Shown here: piece by piece, positions 41,527 to 49,747 of the stretch
Position numbering within the stretch: position 1 is the stretch's first letter
How the letters are laid out: each line of letters opens with the position of its first letter
Assembly (NCBI RefSeq): GCF_033843645.1
Contig: NZ_JAWXVZ010000007.1
Coordinates: forward strand, 186,001-250,000
Length of the DNA: 64,000 bases
Reading direction: 5' to 3'
From: Pseudovibrio zosterae
Lineage (GTDB): Bacteria; Pseudomonadota; Alphaproteobacteria; Rhizobiales; Stappiaceae
Position numbers and translations under genes: made by a program
The notes under the pieces: generated by a model
What the model was told of the DNA's origin: nothing
Databases searched by the model: none
The model's input: the letters and a program-made list of their open reading frames with translations, nothing else

Positions 41527-41997
41527 ATGAACGTAACTCTCGACCAACTCAAACAAACCATAGGGGCCGAGCTGCAACCATCCAGTTGGATTACGGTGGG
41601 CCAAGAGATGATATCCAATTTCGGACATCTGACCATGGACACGCAGTTCATCCATATGGATCGGGAACGGGCTGCAGCGGAAACTCCGTTTGGGGGTACC
41701 ATCGCACATGGTTTCCTCAGTCTTTCACTGGCGAGCAAGATGGCGATGGAAGTCCAGCCGCGTCTCCTCGGCCAATCTATGGGCGTCAACTATGGCTTTG
41801 ACAAAATTCGTTTTTTGAGCCCGGTCGCAAGTGGCAAGCGCATTCGTGGCTGGTTCACGCTTTCATCGGTAACGCCCAAAGGCAAAGAGCGGGTTTTGCT
41901 TTCCCATCATTTCAAGATTGAAATTGAAGGCGCTGAGACGCCTGCTCTGATTGGCGACTGGCTAACCCTGATTTATTTTGAAGAGGCAATTTCATGA
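41527..41997 (+). CDS. MaoC-like dehydratase (hydratase domain)
   Basis: The 156-residue hot-dog fold protein carries the R-specific hydratase signature DTQFIHMDRERAAAETPFGGTIAHGFLSLSL, with the catalytic Asp and His of hydratase-2/MaoC proteins, followed by VNYGFDKIRFLSPVASGKRIRG. It probably hydrates a trans-enoyl-CoA to a 3R-hydroxyacyl-CoA, or the reverse. Its stop overlaps the next gene's start (41994-41997), implying coupled translation with the second SDR, a natural partner for hydratase-dehydrogenase chemistry. Confidence 0.88.
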   Translation: MNVTLDQLKQTIGAELQPSSWITVGQEMISNFGHLTMDTQFIHMDRERAAAETPFGGTIAHGFLSLSLASKMAMEVQPRLLGQSMGVNYGFDKIRFLSPVASGKRIRGWFTLSSVTPKGKERVLLSHHFKIEIEGAETPALIGDWLTLIYFEEAIS

Positions 41998-42896
41998 CTT
42001 TCGATTTTTCTGGCAAAACAGCAGTAATAACAGGCGCAGGTGGCGGTCTGGGCCGCGCCTATGCTTTGGCGCTTGCAGCGCGCGGCGCAAATGTGGTGGT
42101 CAATGACCTCGGCGGTGCCGTGGATGGGCAGGGCCGCTCTTCCTCCGCGGCCGAAGCCGTCTGCGCGGAGATAGAGGCTCTGGGCGCTAAGGCGATTGCA
42201 AATGGCGCGGATGTCACCAATGCTGATGAAGTCGCGGCGATGGTGCAGGCAGCTGTCGATGCCTTCGGTCGGGTCGATATCCTCATCAACAACGCTGGCA
42301 TCTTGCGTGACAAGTCCTTTCACAAAATGGAAATGGCTGACTGGGACAAGGTCATTGCCGTTCATCTTACCGGCGCTGCGGTTTGCACCAAAGCGGTTTG
42401 GCCTCTTATGCGGGAGCAGGGGTATGGCCGCGTGGTCATGACGACGTCTCCCTCTGGCCTTTGTGGCAACTTCGGGCAAGCGAACTACGGTGCTGCGAAA
42501 GCAGGCCTGTGGGGGCTCATGAACACGCTGGCGCTGGAAGGGGCGAAGTACAACATCCATACCAACTGCATCGCGCCTACGGCCGTTACGCGCATGACAG
42601 AGAACCTCATGGATCCCTCGGTGGTTGATATGCTCAGCCCGGAAAACATCGCTCCTGCGGTGGTTTTCCTGTGTTCTGAGGGGGCGCCCAACAAGACGGT
42701 CATGATGGCGGCGGGTGGGTCCTATTCAGTCGCGCGCATGGTGGAAACGCAGGGCCTGCACCTTGCGCAGGCGGATCGCACACCAGAAGGCATTGCAGCG
42801 CGGTTTGAGCGCATTTCAGATCTCTCGCAGGCCTATTCGTCGGCTTCCGCTTTTGATCATGTCGCGAACATCATGAAGGCGCCACGCGATGAATAG
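41994..42896 (+). CDS. SDR of the 3-hydroxyacyl-CoA dehydrogenase (HSD17B4/MFE-2) type
   Basis: The 300-residue SDR starts MTFDFSGKTAVITGAGGGLGRAYALALAARGANVVVNDLGG, a start typical of the dehydrogenase unit of multifunctional enzyme 2. It has NNAGILRDKSFHKM, the catalytic Ser in TTSPSGLCGNFGQ and the catalytic Tyr/Lys in ANYGAAKAGLWGLMNTLALEG. The C-terminal extension (ARFERISDLSQAYSSASAF) is also seen in MFE-2-like proteins. With MaoC it can form a hydratase plus 3R-hydroxyacyl-CoA dehydrogenase pair of beta-oxidation. Confidence 0.89.
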   Translation: MTFDFSGKTAVITGAGGGLGRAYALALAARGANVVVNDLGGAVDGQGRSSSAAEAVCAEIEALGAKAIANGADVTNADEVAAMVQAAVDAFGRVDILINNAGILRDKSFHKMEMADWDKVIAVHLTGAAVCTKAVWPLMREQGYGRVVMTTSPSGLCGNFGQANYGAAKAGLWGLMNTLALEGAKYNIHTNCIAPTAVTRMTENLMDPSVVDMLSPENIAPAVVFLCSEGAPNKTVMMAAGGSYSVARMVETQGLHLAQADRTPEGIAARFERISDLSQAYSSASAFDHVANIMKAPRDE

Positions 42897-42929
42897 TCAC
42901 GGTACAACTCAGCCGGAGAGGGGGCGGCC

Positions 42930-43976
42930 ATGGCAGGACTAGTGCATAGCTATGATGCGGTGCAGCTGGAGCGTTATCTGGCTGACCATGTGCCCGGTTT
43001 CACGACGCTGGACGGCTTTGAAAAGTTCGCTGGCGGGCAGTCAAACCCCACCTACAAGGTCACTTCGGGTGAGCGCACCTTTGTTCTCAGAGCCAAACCG
43101 CCGGGCGATCTGCTGGCCTCAGCCCATCAAGTCGACCGCGAATACCGCGTCCTGTCCGCGCTGGAAAACACGGATGTGCCAGTGCCGCGTACCTATCACC
43201 TCTCTGGTGAACAATCGCCTCTTGGCGCGCAGTTCTTTGTAATGGAGTTTCTGGATGGGCGGATTTTCTGGGATCCCGCGCTGCCAGAGCTGCAACGCGA
43301 AGACCGCCGTCCTTTGTTCTTAGCCATGAACCGCACCTTGGCCGCGTTGCATGAAGTGCAGCCGGAAGCCGTCGGTTTGGCGAATTACGGCAAGCCGGGG
43401 AACTATTTCGAGCGTCAGACCGATCGTTGGGTCCGTCAGTATCGTGCCAGCGAGACCGACCCCCAACCGGACCTGGAAGCGGTCATTGCGTGGTTGCAGG
43501 CCAATATGGTTTCCGATGATGGGCAAGTGTCACTGGTCCATGGGGATTTCCGATTGGACAATCTGATGTTCGCACCCGGTCGGCCTGAGGTCATCGGGGT
43601 ACTGGACTGGGAACTGTCTACCTTGGGGCATCCGCTCGCAGATCTTGCCTATCAGTGCATGCAGTGGCGACTGCCCAATAAGGGGATGTTGCGGGGGCTT
43701 GCAGGCATAGACAGGGCGTCGCAAGGCCTGCCAAGCGAGCGGGAATACGTCGCCGAATACTGCCAGCGCCGGGGTTGGTCTGGCGTTACCAATTGGAACT
43801 TCTATCTGGTCTTCAGCATGTTTCGGCTTGCGGCCATCGTGCAGGGTATCTTGCACCGGGCGGCAAACGGCACGGCTTCCAACCCGGGGACCATAGACCA
43901 ATTCGGACCCGCGCTACGCCTACTGGGCAGCATGGCGCGGGATCTAACCGAAACACCCTCAGAGGTTCATCTCTGA
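42930..43976 (+). CDS. APH-fold phosphotransferase (ACAD10/11 kinase-like)
   Basis: The 348-residue kinase-like protein resembles the N-terminal kinase domain of ACAD10/11 and the LvaA-type kinase of levulinate catabolism. Motifs are FAGGQSNPTYKVTSGERTFVLRAKPPG (nucleotide loop and Lys), HQVDREYRVLSAL with the structural Glu, VHGDFRLDNLMF (catalytic Asp and Asn of the HGD motif), and GVLDWELSTLGHPLADLAYQ (metal-binding DWE). It should phosphorylate a hydroxyl group on an acyl-CoA. It sits in the same operon as MaoC and SDR genes and opposite an acyl-CoA dehydrogenase, which strengthens that reading. Confidence 0.88.
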   Translation: MAGLVHSYDAVQLERYLADHVPGFTTLDGFEKFAGGQSNPTYKVTSGERTFVLRAKPPGDLLASAHQVDREYRVLSALENTDVPVPRTYHLSGEQSPLGAQFFVMEFLDGRIFWDPALPELQREDRRPLFLAMNRTLAALHEVQPEAVGLANYGKPGNYFERQTDRWVRQYRASETDPQPDLEAVIAWLQANMVSDDGQVSLVHGDFRLDNLMFAPGRPEVIGVLDWELSTLGHPLADLAYQCMQWRLPNKGMLRGLAGIDRASQGLPSEREYVAEYCQRRGWSGVTNWNFYLVFSMFRLAAIVQGILHRAANGTASNPGTIDQFGPALRLLGSMARDLTETPSEVHL

Positions 43977-43986
43977 GGGGCGGAAC

Positions 43987-44637
43987 TTGAAAGCCCTTAA
44001 GTCTGGAGGGATAGGAATGCTTGCGGAAATGAATAAGTCTCAGCTCGAAATTCTGGAAGCTGCGGCAGATTGCTTTGCAAATTATGGTGCGGACGCGGTG
44101 TCTATTGACGATATTGCGCGGCATCTCCACGCCACAAAAGGCCGGATCTACCATCACTTCCGGTCCAAGTCAGAGCTTCTTTGTGCCGTGCGCATGCGCT
44201 CTGTGTCTCTGATGTTCGATCAGATCGCGCCCATCGTGGACAGTATCGACGACCCGCTGGAAGCCATGAAGAAAATGGCCTTCACCCACGTCCAGCTCAT
44301 CTTGGGGCACCACAGTTTCCACCGTGTGGTCTCGGAGGATTTCCGGGTGTTCTTCAACCGTTCAACCACGCCGGATGAGCGCCGCCAGATTCAAGAGATC
44401 ATCGACAAGCGTACAGCCTATGAAAACCTGTTCCGGGAAGTGCTGCGGAAGGGCATGAAGTCAGGCGTCTTTGCAGAGCGCCCGATTTCGTTGACCGTGC
44501 ATAGCTTGATAACGCTGCTCAACAGCCCCTCCATCTGGTACAGCCCGCGTCCAAATCAGACGCAGGATGACCGTGATGTAATTGCGCGTGATCTGGCGCA
44601 GATGGCGCTTGGCGCGCTGGGTGTAAAGGACGCCTGA
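43987..44637 (+). CDS. TetR-family transcriptional regulator
   Basis: The regulator has a TetR HTH (LEILEAAADCFANYGADAVSIDDIARHLHATKGRIYHHFRSKSELLCAVRMR) and a helical ligand domain with no recognisable sub-family beyond the fatty-acid/acyl-CoA regulator type. The length is 216 residues from 43987; ATGs at 44017 and 44029 would give 206 or 202. It is the last gene of the acyl-CoA operon and the likely binder of the palindrome at 40563, with an acyl-CoA as probable inducer. Confidence 0.86.
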   Translation: MKALKSGGIGMLAEMNKSQLEILEAAADCFANYGADAVSIDDIARHLHATKGRIYHHFRSKSELLCAVRMRSVSLMFDQIAPIVDSIDDPLEAMKKMAFTHVQLILGHHSFHRVVSEDFRVFFNRSTTPDERRQIQEIIDKRTAYENLFREVLRKGMKSGVFAERPISLTVHSLITLLNSPSIWYSPRPNQTQDDRDVIARDLAQMALGALGVKDA

Positions 44638-44655
44638 CTGAGACCGCTGCGCAGA

Positions 44656-45261
44656 TTAATCGCGCAGTTCCGGGCAGCAGAACATCTCTCGTGCAGGCAG
44701 CAGTTCCAGTGCGGTATGGGCCAGGTCAATCATCGGACGAAGGGGATAGGTCTGGTCCAGCCCACGGCATGCACGCACATGCTCCAGCGCCACCTCGAAG
44801 CTCGGGAACTCGGAGGCTTGGCAAAGGTGCAGGTAGAGTGCAAGAACAGTGGCTGACCGGCTACGGCCGCCACGGCAGTGGATCAACACGTTCCCCTGAC
44901 GGTGAGGGGGGTAGTGGTCTTTGCCAGGGCTGGCCTGTCCAATAACGCCCGCAAGCGCAAATACACCCGAGAGCAAATGGTGGGCCGTGTTGCCGTTACC
45001 ATCAATCAGGCCTATATGTGTGCGCCGCACTGCTACGCCGTTCGGCAGCGTGAGCGGAAGCATCTCCACGTTGACGGCGAAGTTCATTGTGGATGTGATG
45101 CCTTCCCGCATGAGCAGTTCTGGATCACTCGCTGCCACCTTGTTGCCGATGAACAGGGAAATCGCCGGATAGCCCTTCAGATGGTAGACGGGAATGGCAA
45201 CAGGCGTCAGGTCCTCTTTCTTCTCGTCGGAAAGTGGGGTTGTCAGGCTGTTGTCAGACAT
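44656..45261 (-). CDS. Dual-specificity/tyrosine phosphatase-like protein
   Basis: The protein (201 residues from the ATG at 45261; the frame extends to 45276) carries a complete cysteine-phosphatase signature, IHCRGGRSRSATVLALYL, with catalytic Cys129 and the HCx5R-S loop. A possible general-acid Asp lies in GLIDGNGN. It resembles bacterial DSP proteins with YHLKGYPAISLFIGNKVAASDPELLMREGITSTMNF, which matches the SLFIGNxxxA pattern of eukaryotic-like dual-specificity phosphatases. It overlaps the upstream metallo-hydrolase by eight bases, so the two are translated together. The substrate could be a protein or a phosphorylated sugar or nucleotide. Confidence 0.8.
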   Translation of the reverse strand: MSDNSLTTPLSDEKKEDLTPVAIPVYHLKGYPAISLFIGNKVAASDPELLMREGITSTMNFAVNVEMLPLTLPNGVAVRRTHIGLIDGNGNTAHHLLSGVFALAGVIGQASPGKDHYPPHRQGNVLIHCRGGRSRSATVLALYLHLCQASEFPSFEVALEHVRACRGLDQTYPLRPMIDLAHTALELLPAREMFCCPELRD

Positions 45262-46489
45262 CAAGCGTCCTCTCATTGTGGCAGTCCGCGCTTGCCGGGG
45301 TCAGCGGAATTATACGGTCCCAACATAGCCGCTCTCCGAGCTTGGCCAAGAGTTTGGGGGCTTTATCCTTCTCAAGGAACGCTGGTACCACTTTTTTCGC
45401 CTGCGTCTCATCAGCCAACGCGACGATGTCCTTCATACGAGGATGTACGTTCCAGGGCAACCATTGGGCCTTTTTGGCGTCCAGCAATTGGCGGGCACGA
45501 GAGTTGTTTGGCACAAAACCAGTAAAGATGAAGCGAAAGCCGCTCGTATCCCCATTCGCCAGAGCCTGGCTCAGCCCATAGTCTGCGTTTGGCCCTGTCG
45601 CCACGATCACGTCTAGGGGGCTGGCGCTGGTTTCGGCAAGGGGGGCCTGAAGAAGAGCCGCAAGCGACTGCCGCGCTTCAGGTCGTATCAACCCGCTGTT
45701 GGGGCGGCTCAAGTAGCGCAGTTCGCTAGCGATTTGAGCGTCGAGCTTTACCGGAAGACCCGCTTGGTGGAGCGCCACGGCCATCTCAGGGCCCCGTCCG
45801 CCCGTTGGTACGCACAGAACTGCGCCTCCACGAGAGGCCTCTACAACGGCCTCGATTTGATCGCAAAGACTGTCGTTTCGGTCTCCATAAGAGGCATCGG
45901 CAATGACCACACCTGCTCTTGGCGGCCTGTCGAATGGCAGAAGCGCGGATTCAACGCTGTGATCGCCCATGTAGAGAAGCCCATCGCCCGCATCCAAATG
46001 AAGCCAAAGCCCACCGGGGGCGTGTCCCGCCTGGCCAACGGTGAGTGTCGTACCACCCACACTTATTGCACCTTCAAGTGGCAACACGTGCCGGTTGGAG
46101 GCCGGTACAGGGGCGTCTTGCAGAAACGACCAGGTTGCAGCGCTGGCATAAACGCTGGGGTTGCCGAGCTGCGGGAGCAGCGACAACGCGCCTGCGTGGT
46201 CCACGTGGGCATGGCTGAGAACCACGGCCTCGATGGAATCGACACCGTGAAAATTAGGTAGAACACCCGGCTCTGGGCCTTCACCCAGATCCAGAAGAAT
46301 CTGTTTCCCTTGGAGGTGAATCAGAAACGCAGCGGGCAACTTGCCACCCACGCCGCTGATTGCCGTCAGTTTAGGCACAACGAGCTCCGAGTTTTTTGAG
46401 ATTGATTTAGCGTTGGCTGGCAATCCTTTAGCTCTCCAACATGTCGGGGCTGTGAACATGGCTATCATCAAACTGAGTTCATGATTCAC
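45254..46489 (-). CDS. Metallo-beta-lactamase-fold hydrolase
   Basis: The 411-residue protein has the MBL core with IEAVVLSHAHVDHAGALSLLPQLG (HxHxDH zinc site), further ligands in GQAGHAPGGLWLHLDAG and LLYMGDHSVES, and a beta-CASP-like middle (GRGPEMAVALHQAGLP, FTGFVPNNSRARQLLDA, WNVHPRMKDIVALADET). The late WNVHPR block sits where beta-CASP nucleases place their motif, hinting at a nuclease-like or exonuclease-associated relative, but key residues cannot be confirmed by eye. It is the upstream gene of a two-gene unit with the phosphatase. The N-terminal 35 residues look unrelated to the fold, so a later start is possible. Confidence 0.75.
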   Translation of the reverse strand: MNHELSLMIAMFTAPTCWRAKGLPANAKSISKNSELVVPKLTAISGVGGKLPAAFLIHLQGKQILLDLGEGPEPGVLPNFHGVDSIEAVVLSHAHVDHAGALSLLPQLGNPSVYASAATWSFLQDAPVPASNRHVLPLEGAISVGGTTLTVGQAGHAPGGLWLHLDAGDGLLYMGDHSVESALLPFDRPPRAGVVIADASYGDRNDSLCDQIEAVVEASRGGAVLCVPTGGRGPEMAVALHQAGLPVKLDAQIASELRYLSRPNSGLIRPEARQSLAALLQAPLAETSASPLDVIVATGPNADYGLSQALANGDTSGFRFIFTGFVPNNSRARQLLDAKKAQWLPWNVHPRMKDIVALADETQAKKVVPAFLEKDKAPKLLAKLGERLCWDRIIPLTPASADCHNERTLDV

Positions 46490-46547
46490 GGTTCTGTAAA
46501 CTATCGATTCCTATGCTCGGCCTAGTCGAATTAAGAGGCTGTTCACC

Positions 46548-47117
46548 ATGATTACAGATGATATCGAGGTCATCGATTACTCCAACAGTGTGGAGCAACT
46601 TTTGGCGCCATTTGCGGGCGTCTTGGGGCAGGACTACGACGGCTATCGGGGCCACATTTATCGCAACCTGACGTATACGCTGCACTTTCTGGATGGTGAT
46701 GAGACATTTCGACCAGAGATTGAAGCGGCGCTGGTTTATCATCACATCGGCCTGTGGACCCATTCAACCTTACACTACGTCAAGCCGTCTTTGGAGCGAT
46801 TTGGCCGTGATAGTCGGCGGTTTGGCTGGGATCTGGACAACATTCTGGTCTGGGACATCATCCAGTGGCATCATAAGTTGTTCTGGTACCGTGGTCCCAA
46901 TGCTGACGTAATCAACGCCGTGCGAAAGGCCGACTGGGTGGATGCATCGGGTGGGCGCATTCGCAAGGGGCTGTCTTCCGAGCAGGTGCGTTTGGTGCGG
47001 GATGCAATCCCGGAGGCTGGGTTTCAAAAGGCACTGCGACGCATGTCGCGCGAACTCAAGGGCGGAAACTGGGCCAATGACCTCGTGTGGATGTGCTTGA
47101 AGGTTCAAAAGCTCTGA
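46548..47117 (+). CDS. HD-domain-like protein with altered metal motif
   Basis: This 189-residue protein resembles small HD-family phosphohydrolases: YRGHIYRNLTY (His36), EAALVYHHIGLWT (where the classic HD dyad would be), IIQWHHKLFW (His108-His109) and VRKADWVDASGG (Asp129). The invariant Asp of the HD dyad reads His (His65-His66) in this copy, so metal binding may be altered or the activity lost. It is convergent with hipA and overlaps its 3' end by 13 bases. The promoter is shared with the MBL-fold gene on the other strand. Confidence 0.65.
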   Translation: MITDDIEVIDYSNSVEQLLAPFAGVLGQDYDGYRGHIYRNLTYTLHFLDGDETFRPEIEAALVYHHIGLWTHSTLHYVKPSLERFGRDSRRFGWDLDNILVWDIIQWHHKLFWYRGPNADVINAVRKADWVDASGGRIRKGLSSEQVRLVRDAIPEAGFQKALRRMSRELKGGNWANDLVWMCLKVQKL

Positions 47118-48433
47118 GTATTGGAAGAAGCCAATAGAACCGCCAGACGAGATTTCATGTTGCGTGAAATTGATTCATGAATTTCGCCGGGAAACTGACG
47201 GGGTAAAGTAGTTTCCTGATTTGTGAGGGCTGCCTCCAGGGCATTTGCAACCTGCTCAAGCGCTTCTACGAACAAGGCTTCGGGCAGGGTGGCGGCCCTC
47301 AGCGTTTCTTTGAAGTGACGGGCGTTGATACGGTCGAAACGATAGTGGTTTGAACGCCCGAGCGAGAGCGCAAGCTTCAGCTGTTTGCGCTCGATCATGC
47401 GGGCATCAACGCTCGGCTGGGCGCTTAGCACGTCATAGATCGGGGTAAGGCGAAATCCGCCTCCTGGGCTGAGGAACACACTGAAATTCTTGGCATGTCC
47501 ATCTGTTGCAGCCATGAGCCAGAACACAAGCTGGGCCTTGATGAGCGTGAGCTGATCTTCCCGTGGCGTGTCGCTGCCCTTCAGAAGCCGCAGCATTTGG
47601 ACAAGGCCTGGCCCACCCTCCGCTTGATACTTGAGAGTGGGTGGAACAGATAGCGCCTGACAGAAGTCTTCCTGAGGCAAGCGCAGAAGGCGGCCATCTT
47701 TGGTGTGGCGACGGTCGAACCGCTCAATGACCAACGCGGTTCGCTCGCCAAAATGCTGTATTTCTACCGCTGGCACATGGAAACCGAGCTTTTCAAGCAG
47801 TGTCAGGCAGTAGTATTCGTTTTCAACGCTGGTGGTGAGATCAATGCCGCCGGGCAGATGACCGATTGCTGGCTTGAGAATGTGGGTGGTCGGTGTTGTG
47901 CCATGCGGTTGTTTCCAAACGCCGTCATGACGCAATAGCGCCGTCTTTTCTTGTGCCCCGGCCACTGAAATGCGGAAGTCCTGTTCGGTGGAAACGCCCA
48001 GTGGTACGCGGGCCAACCCATTGAGAAGACGTTCAATTTGCTCCTCCGATAGGGCCGAGCCATTGATGCGCGTCGTATCTGAGGGGGGCAGGTCTGTGTC
48101 CGGCCAAAACTGTAGGGCTCCCACGCAATCCCGGCCGATCTGGGTCAGCAAACTGTACGCATCGGTGCCGCGCGCGCCCACACGCTCGGCCACTTGTCGG
48201 CGAAGGAGTTCAGAATCTGGAAGCAAGTTCTCAAAGACCGCCGTGACCACTTCGCCCGTGTAGGCGTCAGGCCGCAGCGGAAGGGACAAAGAGATGGCGA
48301 AACGGTGGGGCCAGTCCAACCATTCAGCATCGTAAGTGAATGAAACAGAACCGCTTTTTGCTTTGAAGAGCGTTCCAACCATTCGGTTGTTCAAGAGCAC
48401 TTTCAAAGGCTTATAGGCAGGTTTGCGGCCCAT
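47105..48433 (-). CDS. hipA: HipA-family serine/threonine kinase toxin
   Basis: This 442-residue HipA has a HipA_N region (LLNNRMVGTLFKAKSGSVSFTYDAEWL, LFENLLPD-like VFENLLPDSELLRRQ) and a HipA_C kinase domain. That includes ISVAGAQEKTALL (phosphate/ATP loop, position of regulatory Ser), HILKPAIG, ERFDRR, ATDGHAKNFSVF (catalytic Asp and Asn) and LTPIYDVLS (metal-binding Asp). E. coli HipA phosphorylates a glutamyl-tRNA synthetase to induce dormancy. It abuts hipB by a one-base overlap, the antitoxin first, which is the usual arrangement. The kinase residues all appear intact. Confidence 0.92.
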   Translation of the reverse strand: MGRKPAYKPLKVLLNNRMVGTLFKAKSGSVSFTYDAEWLDWPHRFAISLSLPLRPDAYTGEVVTAVFENLLPDSELLRRQVAERVGARGTDAYSLLTQIGRDCVGALQFWPDTDLPPSDTTRINGSALSEEQIERLLNGLARVPLGVSTEQDFRISVAGAQEKTALLRHDGVWKQPHGTTPTTHILKPAIGHLPGGIDLTTSVENEYYCLTLLEKLGFHVPAVEIQHFGERTALVIERFDRRHTKDGRLLRLPQEDFCQALSVPPTLKYQAEGGPGLVQMLRLLKGSDTPREDQLTLIKAQLVFWLMAATDGHAKNFSVFLSPGGGFRLTPIYDVLSAQPSVDARMIERKQLKLALSLGRSNHYRFDRINARHFKETLRAATLPEALFVEALEQVANALEAALTNQETTLPRQFPGEIHESISRNMKSRLAVLLASSNTQSF

Positions 48434-48684
48434 TAGAACAGATCCTCAATGGCGTCCATGCTGCCCTTTGAGCGGGTCGCCACCTGCAGCTCCAGATTCA
48501 GCGCTGCGAGGACCGATAGCAGCGTCTCCAACCTCAAGGCGGCGTGACCGGTTTCAATCTGAGATATGGTGCCTTGACGCACGCCGACACGTTGCGCAAG
48601 CGCATTTTGGCTAAGATTTTGGGCCTTTCGGGCATTCCTGATCACTGTTCCCAGTTGTTCTGGGGTGCGGGCGGGCGCGTTCAT
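48433..48684 (-). CDS. hipB: HipB-family antitoxin (XRE HTH)
   Basis: The 83-residue protein is essentially a lambda-repressor-type HTH: LGTVIRNARKAQNLSQNALAQRVGVRQGTISQIETGHAALRLETLLSVLAALNLELQV. It binds HipA and the operator, neutralising the toxin and repressing the pair. The short C-terminal tail (TRSKGSMDAIEDLF) is the expected disordered, protease-sensitive end. It overlaps hipA by one base. A set of CGTATA-containing repeats lies directly upstream. Confidence 0.9.
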   Translation of the reverse strand: MNAPARTPEQLGTVIRNARKAQNLSQNALAQRVGVRQGTISQIETGHAALRLETLLSVLAALNLELQVATRSKGSMDAIEDLF

Positions 48685-48692
48685 GGATCGGT

Positions 48693-48768
48693 CCTATACG
48701 CTGATCGATATAAATTCATATTATACAGTGTGGCGTATAATGTCAATTTATCGAATGTGGCGTATAGG
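48693..48768. promoter_or_regulatory. Repeated operator cluster upstream of hipB
   Basis: TGTGGCGTATA occurs twice as direct repeats (48729-48739, 48756-48766). An inverse copy CCTATACGC at 48693-48701 pairs with GCGTATAGG at 48760-48768. Multiple operators in this position are typical of cooperative HipB-HipA autorepression, though the motif differs from the E. coli TATCC-N8-GGATA. Confidence 0.65.
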
Positions 48769-48937
48769 CTTATCCAGATTGAAGCGGAGGAATGCCCAGA
48801 AGCAAAATCGGCGCACCATACAGCCCTGAAACGCCGGAGCGCCCTGAACAGAGGGGCTGCCAACATGGGATCGCCTGCGATAAGGCGCCGGAGTTATTCC
48901 CCCAGAAAAGGACCGTTTGCTGTTTTAGCGGCGAAAC

Positions 48938-49564
48938 TTATCCCTCATCAAGGACGTGACAAGAAAACTCGGTGCCCTGCGGCCAGCTGACCAAGGCATT
49001 GTCGCCCTTGATCCAAAACTGCACGCCAAAGTCGGCCACATATCGCGCGCCGGACCCGGAGACTTGCAACAGCCCCACCGTGACTTCCTCGCCGCGTTCC
49101 AACCGTACACCCGGCTTCAACGAGTTGTAAAAGCTTGCAGAAATGCGCCGAGGCGGTTCACCGTCACAGGCATAAGTGACCGCGTTCACTAGAGGTGCAA
49201 GGCTGTAGAGCACCTCAAGCGTGGAGAGACGATCTTCATAGGCAGTCTGGACGCAGGCTTTGATGTCCTCTGCTTTCCAGCAGTCGTTTCGGCCCTTTAT
49301 CCACCCACGCTGGGTCGCTTGCCACTGGTTCACAATGGCTTTTTCCCCTTTTGCGGCCAACGTTTGCTCCTGCTGAGCCACTGTCTTCCAAAGATCGCTC
49401 AGCTTCAGATCGAGCGCTGCCAGCTCGCCGTCTTCACAGATAATGGATTCAACTTCGCCAGAGGCCTGTTGGCAGTCAAAGGAAGGTTCCAGCGCCATAC
49501 TTGTTCCCGTTTGTGCGCCAAGTGTGAGGAGCATAGTGCAAAGCAAGGGGAGGGGGTGTCTCAT
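48938..49564 (-). CDS. Exported LprI-MliC two-domain lysozyme inhibitor candidate
   Basis: The 208-residue secreted protein has a signal peptide (LPLLCTMLLTLGAQTGTSMA). An LprI/DUF1311-like domain follows (FDCQQASGEVESIICEDGELAALDLKLSDLWKTV, with paired Cys and a WIKGRNDCW block, about residues 28-115). A C-terminal MliC-like domain then has YACDGEPPRRISASFYNS and VSGSGARYVADFGVQFWIKGDNAL, the conserved SGxRY and FWxKG elements that block c-type lysozyme. The combination predicts a periplasmic inhibitor protecting peptidoglycan from host or predator lysozymes. It is not a lipoprotein (no lipobox). It stands alone between hipB and a dehydrogenase. Confidence 0.85.
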   Translation of the reverse strand: MRHPLPLLCTMLLTLGAQTGTSMALEPSFDCQQASGEVESIICEDGELAALDLKLSDLWKTVAQQEQTLAAKGEKAIVNQWQATQRGWIKGRNDCWKAEDIKACVQTAYEDRLSTLEVLYSLAPLVNAVTYACDGEPPRRISASFYNSLKPGVRLERGEEVTVGLLQVSGSGARYVADFGVQFWIKGDNALVSWPQGTEFSCHVLDEG

Positions 49565-49747
49565 GGCATTTCTCCTCGGGGGCGAGATGGTGGTCGTATG
49601 GGGGCTTTGTCACAGCGCGGCAGTGCTTGGCCGGTGTGCTAACGTGTTCTTCTTGCTGATTAAAAGTGGGCCGTGGCTTTTCCATGGCGAAGGGGGTATC
49701 ACTTGGACGCAGTTGAGCATACCGGCGAATATGGGGGATTTGCGAAG

